Shown here: in pieces, positions 11,501 through 21,420 of the stretch
Layout of the letters: each line of letters starts with the position of its first letter
Numbering within the stretch: the first letter of the stretch is position 1
Source of the DNA: Paragonimus westermani
Lineage: Eukaryota; Platyhelminthes; Trematoda; Plagiorchiida; Troglotrematidae
Reading direction: 5' to 3'
DNA: 64,000 nt
NCBI GenBank assembly: GCA_008508345.1
Contig: QNGE01002351.1
Span: forward strand, 1 to 64,000
Made by a program: the position numbers and the translations under genes
The notes under the pieces: generated by a model
Told to the model about the DNA's origin: nothing
The model's database searches: none
The model's input: only the letters and a program-made list of their open reading frames with translations

Positions 11501-14500
11501 TCATTTTCAGAATCTGCTAACCCCACAGATGCACAAGCAGTCGATCAACACTGGAGTGAATCCTCAATTGTTATCAATGTGACACTGGTAATTCTCAGAC
11601 AGTTTTCACCTTTTGTTCTCGAGTAAGCTGCAAACATGACATCGTTGCTGACAGCACTTTATGCCTGTGACTACTTCACATCAAATTTGTTTGTTTACTC
11701 ATCTGTTGACAAAATTAGAAGAATTGGCCAGAATAGGATAACTTTGATGTAAGGCGTGCGACCAATTCTGTTCGGATTTTCGAGCATAAATTCGACTCCC
11801 ATAACTGTTGAAATAAGCGCACAAAGTAAAATACTCGATCTACCTTGCTGTCAGTACCTCACAATCGTTGACCTAGCCACGATCGCTGTTTAACAATGAG
11901 ACAACGCACGAACAAATTGTCAGTTCGTTGGACACACGGGTCACGTGGATACTAAGCCCGTACTGTCCAGCAGAGGAGGCAAGGTGAGATTTTCATTCGG
12001 GTCCCAGAAACTCAGAAAATCGATACTAAATAGTTCAACAAAAATCATCTGTTTTCGTGAAATTATGAACAGAAAATGTGATCACAAACTTTTTTATTGG
12101 ACCTAAAGCGAATATAAATGTTTACACATGAAACTCTCTGCTGTGATCAGTACTTCAACAACCCGCATATGGATGAAATCTGTTACAAAGGTGGTGTACG
12201 GAAGTAGTGGGTGTGCTGACAAAACATTTTCACCTGACATCAACTGATGTAGCGCAACCAATTGGCATGACGTTTTGCTGTTGGCAAGTTTGTATGCCGG
12301 TAGAGTACTCCACCAACTGTCCGCTGGATAAGCTCACCAATTAACAAGTCTGATGAGAGTCATTCACGTCACAGTTGGCATAAGATACGCACAAATATAT
12401 ATATATCCATTTTACGATTAACTGACGTTGAATTTTAGCCTACAAACATTAGTCACCCGTTTTGTTTGACTAGAAATGCAAGCGCGTTTTTTTCAACCAC
12501 ATAACACCGTTTTCATTCGCAGAAAACACTCGGTCACTGGCCTAAATCACCGGTAATCGGTTGTGCTAGCAGTTCATAAGCTTAGTATTTTAGGCTTATC
12601 TCACCGGCATTGACCGAAATTCGAAACCACTTTTTGATTCAAACAATACAGTCATTATGATAAGTCTCAACAAGTTGTGATGTGTAATTTTCCGAGCCAA
12701 TAGGTGCTGAGTTGTTTGGTAATACAGCATTACAAGTACAAGGTATTTTTATGTAATTGTGGCATGACTGTTTCAAGCTGCAGAAAGATGTAGAAATGTA
12801 GAAACAAAGCATCATTAGTGATAACTGACAAACATAGAAAAGTGTATATTGCAAAGTGAAACCGAACCTGAAGAAATTCGACTTAGTAGGTGATGCAAAG
12901 TCTCCGAAGCCGAGACGCCAAGTGAGAAGAAACCAGTTGACTAAATCGTGAATAGCACTAGACATTCTTGATGAACGGTTATTAGGAATCGCTCATTCTT
13001 TCTCAGAACGAGTGTGGTACAGTTTGGTAAGCTATCAATGATAAAAGAAATGCCAGGATCGAATTAAATGTACAAAAAACAAAAACTTCAAGAAAACTGC
13101 CAGAGGGTCCTCAGGCACTCCGTGACTTCTGAAACGTGGATGACCAGCCCGTTTGATGAGGCTTCCGAGCACCAGGGACGGTGTTCTGCGAGGAGAGGAG
13201 TTGTGTAAGATGCAGTGGAAACTAGAAGACGCATACGGTTTAAAGTTGAATTCTGTAGAAGAGCGTACTTCCGTATTGTTAACCTCATTTTGGTTTCCGT
13301 TTGTGTAAATCATGTACCTGGCTTATTGAGTCCACGGTCCATGGTTTTTGTGTTGCTTTCTTTAACAGAACTTCTACTGGAGCCTGTGTTTTGGAAGAAC
13401 GCTGTCCTTCGGCGCCCCTTTTCATCCAAAGCTGGTCCACAAGTGTTATGATCAACCCAATTAAAAATGGCCGGTCCGACTGTCCTACCAAGATTTGAAG
13501 AGAAAGTAGAATGCCAACAGAACAAGCAAAAGGTAATCAGGATTCGAACAAAGCGTGTACGATTAATGGTGGAAGCAACAACCACCTTGACGACGGCGGT
13601 CGGGAACCTTTCGTTGTGCCAGCTGGCAACCGCGGCATTCTTCTGCCGATGCCGGAAAAGTGTATTTTTGGATGTCGTAGTGGCAATGAGAAATCTGTAT
13701 GTCGACCAATTTCCTTTTATCTGGTCTAAAATAGTGAAAGCCGTAAAGAAGCTGTCTCGCCAACGACGCCTTTACTCTCACTTGCAGCTCGGTTGTTTGT
13801 TTGCAAGGTGTAGGCACCTTGATGCTGAATGTTTGATTAAGGACGTAGTTATTTTCAGTAGTTAGGTCCCTTTCCGTCCCCTTCTTTTTTCCTTCTCTCC
13901 TATATATAGGGTTTGCTTTTCATGGTTGCGTGGCAGTTAAGCATTGGTGTAAATCACTGATGTATCGCCGTCTATGATGATGATGGACGAGACGTTGTTC
14001 ATTATTTTGAACAGTCAAGTGGGGGGTACGAAGAAATCTGATGGGACCTCCCAAGATCTCTGACGATTGCTGAGTTATCTATGCTTCCAGCACAACAGAG
14101 GGAACAGTTTCAAGGTATGGGACAACAGCCAGGCGGAACAGTCAATACATTCGTGGGGGATTTTGGTCACCATGTTGAGCGGACGAACAACGGTGAGTCT
14201 GCGAGAAAGCGTGATAAGTCAACTGAAGCCGTTGCAGCAAATTAACACCCCCAGGTTAATTAATCGTGCATTCTGTGGCAGGATTTTCAATCACGGCGAT
14301 CGGACTGAGACCGTAATGATGCAAAACATTACTGAACTCCAAAGTTCCTTGAAGCAAGACACTTAGGCAGTGGAATAATCATTTGTCACTATTTTCTTGG
14401 TTTCCTTCAGGAAATTGAGACCGTGAATTTAATGAAACCGGTTTTTGAGCTGCCTCAAAAGCTGTGTGCACTACCATCGATTAAAAACAGACGAACGGGT

Positions 14501-15360
14501 GTTCAATAGATTGTGCAAGCTAATCACGATGTTTAATTTGTTATGGGACAGAACAGACGCTTTGACGTTCGAACCTATTTCTTTTCGAAAGTTTTGCTCG
14601 ATTGTATGCTTCACATTTTATGAGAACGCATGAAATGAATGGGTTAGTTAAAAACCTATATATATATATTCTGATTTAACTGTTCATAGTTCTAGATAAA
14701 ACGAGGTGTTACAGATCTTTGTCAGTTAATCGTTGCATTTATTTGGCATCTTGCTGAATCAGATACACTAAATTTTCTAATGGAGCGTGTGTGCCAATGT
14801 TTTGCCTAGGTGAAACCGTCAGTTCTAATTTGATTTCCTACCATCATTTCCCACACAAAAGTGTGAGGAATTATGCATAACACTACTTGATCATTTAACA
14901 GTTGATATTTCGGAACTAGTCAATTTAGAAAAGCATTTGTGCACTCAAACTGGACAGTTTGAAGCACTAGGCTCACTCTAACCGCAGAAAAGAACGGAAT
15001 GTCAACGCCTTGCTTATTTTTCCCAGTTTCAGAAGGAGTATATACAAATCATATGTAATAGAGAAAAGGATACCGTGAAACGGTGTTTGTGAGAAATTTA
15101 TGGTTAAATTCAAGCCGGTGAAATCGGAAGTCTTTTTAAACAGTTCAAAGGAATGATTTGTCGTTGGGTTTTGTGATTGAAACGGAATGGTCTCGCGGAT
15201 GATATCAAAGGCCCCATCATGTAAATGTGAGTGCGCAGTTGTGCTTTTCTTAAACCGCCGGACAACAAACTTTGCGACCTCTGTCCCCCTAAGTGTTCCG
15301 TCGCGTTCGTTAAATGTCAATTCACCTGCGGTTTCATTGGTGTGACCAAGGACAAAAAAG
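8546..15360. other. No recognisable gene or element
   Basis: The stretch holds a cluster of overlapping frames in several phases at 13,035-13,865 (up to 132 codons) and a 162-codon minus-strand frame at 14,973-15,461, but no domain or RT motif was recognised in any. The 13.1-13.9 kb segment is visibly less AT-rich than its surroundings, which lengthens chance frames. A (TA)n run lies at 14,657-14,669. Confidence 0.35.
14657..14669. repeat. Short (TA)n microsatellite
   Basis: A pure run of alternating T and A, about six and a half units. It has no visible relation to a gene. Confidence 0.85.
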
Positions 15361-17472
15361 ATGGACAGTGAGTAACAAAACACTTTACACAACAGTTGAA
15401 GCGTTGATGAAAGAGTGGTTTGGAACTGGTAAATCTGTCGTTCAGATGTCTTCATTATCATCTGACAATTATCCTATTACCTCTTACGAAGAATATTGTT
15501 ATAGAAAACTGTTACATAATCGCGACCCAAGTTTACTAGCCATTAACGAAGGTGTGCTAACTATTCGGCAGTATGTGTATGGATAAATCTTGCTTGAACA
15601 ACCCACCAGGTTGCATCATCTTGATTATGCTAGTAACTGATGAAGAATTATGCTTAGCCATTGTTCGTCTGGTTCTATTTGGAAGTAAACCAAAATTTTA
15701 CATACCGCAACCTGTTTTTTTATGCTCATAGTAACCTCAACTAAAAGGAAAGTTACCTTCTATTCAGAAACAGTTTACTCAAGCGTTCTTGTCAAAGTTG
15801 ACAAAACGATGCGGACTACACAGATAAATCTAAACCACCAATTTCCTTCAGCTTGCGCAACGGTTGGTAAATACCACGCCAAATAACTAAAGCCTTCAAC
15901 TCTCCCTATTATGCTGCAAGCTCTAGTACTACCTGAAGTTTAAAACTTTCCGTATTACACCGCTTTAGTGATAGCTTGCTTGTTAATGATATTCTGTTAC
16001 TGACCCAATATATAAACACTTCCCACTAAAAGAAGCTTACCACAAAATATTCCCACACTCTGCCCAGAATCACTCTAGCGTGGGACAGCAATCCATATGG
16101 GTTCATGAATTTGGGTTAATTTGAGCGATTGTATACAACAGAGAAACATAGGGATATTTTCCGATCATTGCCATCATTTTTTCGGAGATAAAATGTCGTG
16201 ACCAGTCGGAAGTCGTTGAGGTAATAATCACGTATTCTCACTTGAAGTTATGAATAAAAAACGGATCATCCATATACTGGGATTTTATGCCCACACGCGG
16301 GTGTACGGCAAATGCCCACACGATCGGCTCATCCCGACTAGATAGGACCTTCATCCCACATTAAGCCCAGATTAAGTTGAGATGCTTCAAACTGAAAAAC
16401 CAATCAACTCTCAGTGCTTTTCATTTAAAAAACTAAAGCGAAGAATTCAGCTAATGTTTGGAACAGAATGGAACACTTAAAATTCATTCATCTGTCGACA
16501 CGTGTCCGATTAGCTAACCCGATTAATAACCGTCTTGATATTTTGGAAGGACAGGACGTTCTTTAAACTGATAACTTTTAACTAGATATTTCCGTGTATA
16601 TACTACAGGCTCGGAGACAGCACGAGCTCATCACTTTTCTGGCCCACTCAACAAGCTGAATGCAACAGTCACTTGTCCCAACGAAATGTATGTATCTTTC
16701 ATCCCATTACAAAACATAAGGGCTGACTTCTTTGCTGGTAAAGCGTTTTTGTGCAATAAGCTAATAATCCCCCTTGTTTCACTGCCTTCGCGACAGAAAT
16801 CTGGAGGATATATCCATTAAATCTTGTTCAGGCGTTAAAACCATGGAAGCCGTTGAGAGTGACCTAACCGATGGTTCTAAAACTACACCAGTGTTATGTA
16901 AGTTTCAATTTGCCGATATTTGCTTTGACGAAGCGTTTGGCATAACAAAATATTTGTGTATAATGACTGGCCACCATTTATTCCGTGATATGAGGTTCTT
17001 AATTGCGCATATGAAACTAGAATCATTACCAAAGTTAGTACGAATGAAGTTGAATAGTTTGGGCGTCGTGTTTGACACGTTATTGATAAACAGAGTGGGA
17101 ATAACACAACGTTACGAGCAATTTGTAATACTCTACGTTTCAACCACCTCGGGTGGCCTTCCTCAGGAGTTTTGCAATCGAAATCACATGCGAAAACATA
17201 TACGATCGTTCTGTCATATCAACTGACAAAACGCGATAACGGATACAGTCCCAAATGGCTAGCTAGTTTTAGAAAGTTATCGGTTCACAATGTTATCATC
17301 AGACACTTTCAAGAAAATGGACGCACACCTGACTCAACAGCATGACTTAAAACAGTTACCCAGTTTACAATTTGCAATTTCTGCAAGCTGCTTTCTGTTG
17401 AAATATCGCTACCTTCCGGAACGAAAGCAAAAGTCAGTCTTCGTGGCACAAAGCAAATCTCGGTGTGTTTAG
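15361..17472 (+). CDS. Tentative six-exon gene of unknown function
   Basis: A phase-consistent model can be built: exons 15361-15367, 15396-15551, 15768-15866, 16609-16687, 16797-16897 and 17303-17472, stop TAG. The total is 612 nt, 203 residues. The ATG at 15361 has a strong context (A at -3, G at +4). Introns start with gtgagt, gtgtgc, gtaaat, gtatgt and gtaagt and end in ag. The predicted product starts MD, then IEALMKEWFGTGKSVVQ; near the C-terminus is a short hydrophobic stretch (LQFAISASCFLL). The first intron would be only 28 nt, very short even for flatworm micro-introns. I recognise no domain. The splice sites were picked by eye to keep the frame open, so chance is a real alternative; a 162-codon minus-strand frame overlaps exon 2. 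Confidence 0.2.
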
Positions 17473-17539
17473 TTTTTATTGGTTATTTTATAGACTAGAC
17501 GCATCGGTAAAAATGAAGAATTACAATTGATGTTGACGC

Positions 17540-17800
17540 TCTCGCTTTCTCATTGGTCGGCTCGACTCCGCTTGAAGCTAGTTTGTTTCAACGCGGGACG
17601 CACTTAAACAACTTGTTTTACTCCGGTGCTCCTTATAACAAAATCCGATACTGGAGCAGCGTGCCGTGCTGATTGGTCCCCGCGCTGACAGACAAGTCTG
17701 TTCGTGTTTTCGACACTGATTGGCCGTAGACTTTTGCGAATCAAAGGTTGACTTCGTATCGTTGCGTTCGTCCAATCCAATCCCTTTACACTTTCAAAGC
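17540..17800. promoter_or_regulatory. CCAAT-rich promoter-like block
   Basis: Within 260 bases there are three ATTGG (inverted CCAAT) sites near 17,552, 17,670 and 17,721, and a tandem ccaatccaatccc near 17,771. The segment is also richer in G and C, with several CG pairs, than the flanks. It lies just beyond the 3' end of the RTE element and could be that element's target region, the terminal repeat of another element, or a host promoter. No TATA box with a clear partner was seen. Confidence 0.3.
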
Positions 17801-17812
17801 GCTTAAACATTT

Positions 17813-17829
17813 ATCATCATCATCATCAT
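17813..17829 (-). repeat. (ATC)5 run at the 3' end of the RTE element
   Basis: Five ATC units on the plus strand (GAT on the element's strand) follow directly on GC-richer 3' untranslated sequence ending at about 17,880. RTE-clade elements characteristically end in short tandem repeats in place of a poly(A) tail, so this marks the element's 3' terminus. Confidence 0.75.
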
Positions 17830-18007
17830 TGTCAGTTTGACAAGGCGGTACTGTGTCCTGTGCTGCCACTCCCCATAAAAGTGATATGGAGTAATCAGGA
17901 AAAAGAAATTGTTGAAAAAGTTTGAAGAGGTATTAATCGATGAAGACGAAGAGGAAAAAACTAGAATCTATGTAAACCACTGACTGCGACACGACTAGCA
18001 TCTGAAT

Positions 18008-18620
18008 TCACCAGTTTGTTCGATCATCAGGTCCCCAGCCGGTCAGACGACACCCATTCACTTTGCTAAACGGAGCAGTCGGGGTTTTCATATTTCGTGA
18101 CCACGTCGTTGATTGACCACCACACAAACTTACCCGACTGTTGGCGGTCCCAGTAAGGTGACGGTAAGGCAAACGTTCAACTGGCATGCAGAGTACGCGA
18201 CCCAGAAATCGAAGACGATTAGTTGACCAACTGATCGCGTATCCCCTCGTTCTGGAGCAGCGCCAGCGAACGACCATATTGCTCGTGCAACATATCCACC
18301 TGATTTGGACTACTTGGCGGACACAAAGTTGGCCACACGCAGCAAGCCTGTTGACATTTTCGTTGCGAACAGTCCACGTTTCTGGAGCATAAAGCAAAAC
18401 AGAATGCACATATCATTTATATACCCTAACTTCCATATACAACCGACCGAATTTCTGAAGCCACAGATGAAGAAGATCAGTAAAGATAACTTGTGCATTT
18501 GTTATCCTAACTGATATCTCATCAGCAACATCACAAGCTGACGAGACAATGCTACCCAAGTATGTGAAACTGCCCGCCGTCTCAGAAGGATTGTCTGCAA
18601 TATAGAAGACAGGAATTGGA
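18008..18620 (-). pseudogene. RTE RT thumb and C-terminal region
   Basis: The open part (18008-18409, 133 codons) reads VLLYAPETWTVR at its start, followed by a region with FLGRVLCMPVERLP and a CGGQSTTWSRNMK block. This is the tail conserved in RTE-clade LINEs of trematodes and other invertebrates. Upstream in another phase (18,505-18,620) the typical FTYLGS block occurs, here as SFTYLGSIVSSACDVADEIS. At least one frameshift near 18,420 separates the two. Functionally this region belongs to RNA binding and thumb in the target-primed RT. Confidence 0.88.
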
Positions 18621-18639
18621 ACACCTTAGTCTAGAAACA

Positions 18640-19060
18640 GCGCTCTGCTCTTCAAAGATGCGAAGTGCATTCCATGTAAACCAGTCGAGTAGCAAACCTT
18701 GTTTGGCATGTTTTGCGTGTCATCCCGAAGGGGCCAAGTAAGACAGTGTCATCCACACACAAGAAGTACAACACCAGGTTCACCAAATCCCTCGAGCGCA
18801 CTTTTCGAAATATCGTCCGCCAAAAGATGATCAGATAGGTCTAGATCGGAAGCTTGTGATGAACACCACTAAACGCAGTGAACACCCAAGACGGTAGTCT
18901 ATAAACCCTGCCGGCAGATTGCGCATACAGTGATCTCATCTATTTCCTCAAACTTCCTTTGGGAAGGAGGCAGATACAGAGGACGCTAAGAGCAACCGAA
19001 TCAAAAGTAGCCTTTAGGTATAAAAGGACCACAACGGTCGGCCGCCTAAGGAATTACCGC
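18640..19060 (-). pseudogene. RTE RT palm domain fragments
   Basis: Successive blocks appear in order: VVVLLYLKATFDSV (the first catalytic aspartate of family RTs is replaced by Y), MRSLYAQSAGRVYR, FSGVHH (normally SGVRQGCP), and a block corresponding to FN-VIDEI as IIFWRTIF. The catalytic box usually read as YADD survives as VDDTVLLGPFG near 18,735. Frameshifts and stops occur between blocks. The order and spacing are those of an RTE palm, so identity is secure although catalysis is lost. Confidence 0.85.
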
Positions 19061-19234
19061 TGCTTTAAGATTCATCAAATATTAAGAATGTGATCAACGA
19101 ATAAACCTGGATCCTGTCTATAACATACGTGTCTGACTTCTTCTGAGCTTAGTAAGCCGAGTTAGTATGAGACCAATTAGCAACCTGGACATAATAGGCA
19201 TCGGGATGAGACCTTTATGACTGCCATATAGGAT

Positions 19235-19480
19235 TCAGGTCCCTTTTTTGAGAAGAGGAATTACTTGTGATAAGGACCCATTACGAGGTGCCTCTAAATA
19301 TTCGCAAACAAGCTGAATGAGTCTCACCAGTTCTCTTGTCAACTTTTTCGCATCATTATTGAAAATAGAGGGTGTCTTGTCATACCTCAATAACACAACC
19401 CTGGGACCGTTTATGCTTCCAAATAAGGACTGTCTGAAACGCAAAAGCTGACTGATTAGGCCCATTGTCCACTGGGTCAT
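19235..19480 (-). pseudogene. RTE RT fingers fragment
   Basis: An 81-codon open frame whose second half holds TRELVRLIQLVCEYLEAPRN and ends LSQVIPLLKKGT. This is the conserved start of the RTE reverse transcriptase domain, where W/C-E-x-E-x-P-x-x-W-S is followed by a KKG turn. The first half corresponds to the linker that normally contains a KAPGEDGIP-like motif, here unrecognisable. Continuing past 19,235, the next block (LIPMPIMSRLLIGLILTRL) follows after a shift. Confidence 0.85.
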
Positions 19481-19600
19481 GCTAAGGCCAGCTTAACTCT
19501 TCTTCAGAATGTTCAGTCTAGCTGTCAAGTTGGTGCAACTGTCTGCTGATAAGTGAATAATCTTCTTCACATACGACTGTACGGCTAGCACAATCACGCA

Positions 19601-20082
19601 TCGGAGAATAAAGCCTTTTACTGTTTACTGATGAAAATGATTGACCTTTCCCTTTGGCCGTTTGACCAAATGGTGCCCACGGTTTTTACACACTCCCTTG
19701 GTTGGCTTGCGTCTACGTTCTTGACGGTCGCCAACATATGCACAGCCGGGTGAAGACGCATGACGCTCGATTACAAGGTTTGTCGACGTGACAGAAAACC
19801 AGTCCTGTCACAACTGCACAGCCTCTTCAAAACATTCCTCCTCACAGCAATATTTCACAGATGCTACAAATCCTCACTGGTGTTCGTTTGGAAGTTTCGT
19901 GTGACTCGAACTAGATAATTCAAAACATTAAGTTCCCTTTATGCTTTCAGTGAAAACAAAAACTACGTAGGTTGTGAGATGATAACATACTGATTTGTTG
20001 TTATCAGTCGCTAGCGTTAAACCAGCAAACTTTTCACCAGCAGCTCACAGTCACAACAACTGAACGAACCAGCTACGTATTT
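19601..20082. other. Spacer between RTE and Penelope copy 1
   Basis: Nothing recognised. It may contain the remains of the RTE 5' region on its lower side and the 3' untranslated tail of Penelope copy 1 on its upper side. No catalytic motif of an AP-type endonuclease was found. Confidence 0.35.
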
Positions 20083-20295
20083 TTAACCTAGTGGTTCCGC
20101 AACAAGTGGATTGATTGCGTCAACGTCTTCTGTGAGAAAGAAACTGGCCGATGTTTTCCGAGTAGTTCCATTAGTCTGCAACAGTTTCGGGTTACGATTG
20201 CATAACAATACCTTCAGTGACTTGTCAGGGCCTGCTAGACGACCATTTACTAAGATGTGTTTTATGTTCATTGAAGCTGGGTTCTTCGAGCCCAT
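20083..20295 (-). pseudogene. GIY-YIG endonuclease C-terminal half, Penelope copy 1
   Basis: A 70-codon frame reads NIKHILVNGRLAGPDKSLKV followed by LLCNRNPKLLQ. This matches the conserved second half of Penelope endonucleases: a H-x-x-x-x-G-H block, then F-x-V-L and RN-x-x-x-L. The final H of the GH pair is R here. The N-terminal GIY-YIG core, which should lie at 20,300-20,440, is too decayed to read. Confidence 0.65.
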
Positions 20296-20819
20296 TATAA
20301 CCAGGAAGTCGTTTTTGGAGTTGCCGATGGTGAACCCTCAGGAATGTGTTTCGTCGCCGACTAATTCTGCTTTTACGAATGTCATTGCGACTGCAAGTGA
20401 ACTAGCATATTGCGTGAAAGGTAGACTGCCCAGTTCCAAGTTCGAAGCTATGAAGAGTTAAACATCTAATACGTATCAGAATGCACAATCCAGGACCTGG
20501 GTAAGTTCGTTGAAATGCCGACTTTAGTTTATGACTCACATTGTTGGTCAACTTATCATCTATGGCTTGAATATGCTAAAACACTTCTTCCTTTGATGTC
20601 TGTTGCCATTTTCAGTTCTTTCAAATCATCCTAGTAAGCCAGTCTTCTTCCATATGACTTCCAGTGTCTACCTTCCCGGCTCTATCAAATTATGTTCTCA
20701 CTGTTCTCCGTTTGAAAGTAATTAGGGTCAGGCTGGAGAACTGCATATATCGCCCACTCTTTGTTGGCTCGCGGCAAGGAATATCGTTACGGTGTACTAT
20801 CCTGATATCTAATAAATTT

Positions 20820-21250
20820 TCTAGAAATGGCAGACGGTTGTTACTTTCTTTCTCAAAGGATACACGGGGGTTGGGTGGATGGAGTTCATATCGTTATAAC
20901 ATGGAGTAAACATCAGTTATCAGTAAAAATTCGAATGTCGTCTATGTAGTGGTTACGTAGCAGGACGACAGAAATTCTCTCACAGAACTGCCTTTCAGCC
21001 GTTCCCAAAAATATCTGCCAATACAGGACCAAAAAGGACTACCCATGGCTACTCCATCTATAAGTCACACTGTTGAATTCACACGGAATTCGACTGCACA
21101 GACGAACATGCGATTACTGAAATGATCTAACTGAATGCAAGAGCTTACTAGAAATAAAATCGTACAGAAAATTAACATATTCATCAGGAGTTACAACGGC
21201 AAACAAAGAGTCGAAATCGACCGAATTTGTCACTTTGGAATCTACTGAAT
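20820..21250 (-). pseudogene. RT palm, Penelope copy 1
   Basis: This covers the palm blocks from the SLF motif through IDGVAMGSPF, LADIFLGTAERQF, HYIDDIRIF and the end of the palm. The catalytic pair DD survives in the DDI box, but it is followed by a stop and a frameshift before NSIHPTPV. The distance from IDGVAM to the LPFLD-equivalent is 223 bases, against 229 in copy 2, which supports homology along the whole block. Confidence 0.85.
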
Positions 21251-21420
21251 TGTTCATTAAAAGTACTACGAGTAGAGTTGTGATAACAACTCACCATTTG
21301 GTTCAACCTGTGAGTAAAGCTATGGCTTGTCGAATTGCCCATGGATAACATCGGTCACACTGGGTAACCTACTTGTTGACTTTTGTCAATCTCCTAATCT
21401 CGAGTACCTATCTGACTGAT

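Larger units (their letters stand above)
17813..19600 (-). mobile_element. RTE-clade non-LTR retrotransposon, decayed
   Basis: Reading down the minus strand, the RTE-type polyprotein can be followed through frameshifts: a linker ending near 19,500, RT fingers with VCEYLEAPRNGSLSQ and LLKKGT, a block ending in IGLILTRL, then YLKATFDSV, MRSLYAQSAGRVY, FSGVHH and VDDTVLLG. The C-terminal region has YLGSIVSSACDVADEIS, LLYAPETWTVR and FLGRVLCMPVERLP. The 3' end carries an (ATC)n run, as RTE elements typically do. The upstream apurinic endonuclease domain was not recognised above 19,600, so the copy is probably 5'-truncated. Many stops and shifts make it inactive. Confidence 0.9.
20083..21420 (-). 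mobile_element. Penelope-like element, copy 1 (RT, linker, GIY-YIG remnant)
   Basis: In 5'-3' order on the minus strand: VDFDSLFAVVTPDEYVNFL (family form SLFTNVPL), IDGVAMGSP at about 21,036-21,063, HYIDDIRIF (family form YVDDT) at about 20,940, NSIHPTPV, TKSGRYMQFSSL in the thumb, VSHKLKSAFQRTYPG in the linker, and an endonuclease half ending before 20,083. Penelope-like elements encode an RT related to telomerase plus a GIY-YIG endonuclease and move by target-primed reverse transcription. Several frameshifts are needed. The catalytic block shares an 18-bp identical stretch with copy 2. Confidence 0.88.

Noticed and set aside
13537..13550. B-box-like GTTCGAATCC on the minus strand
   Set aside because: No A box at tRNA-like distance and no pairing T-arm.
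13035..13865. Cluster of overlapping frames on both strands, up to 132 codons
   Set aside because: The segment has fewer AT-rich stop codons, so all six phases stay open longer. No phase shows a recognisable motif.
14973..15461. 162-codon open frame on the minus strand
   Set aside because: No domain, no RT motif and no splice signals that join it to neighbours. It overlaps the tentative plus-strand exon 2. Length alone is not convincing.
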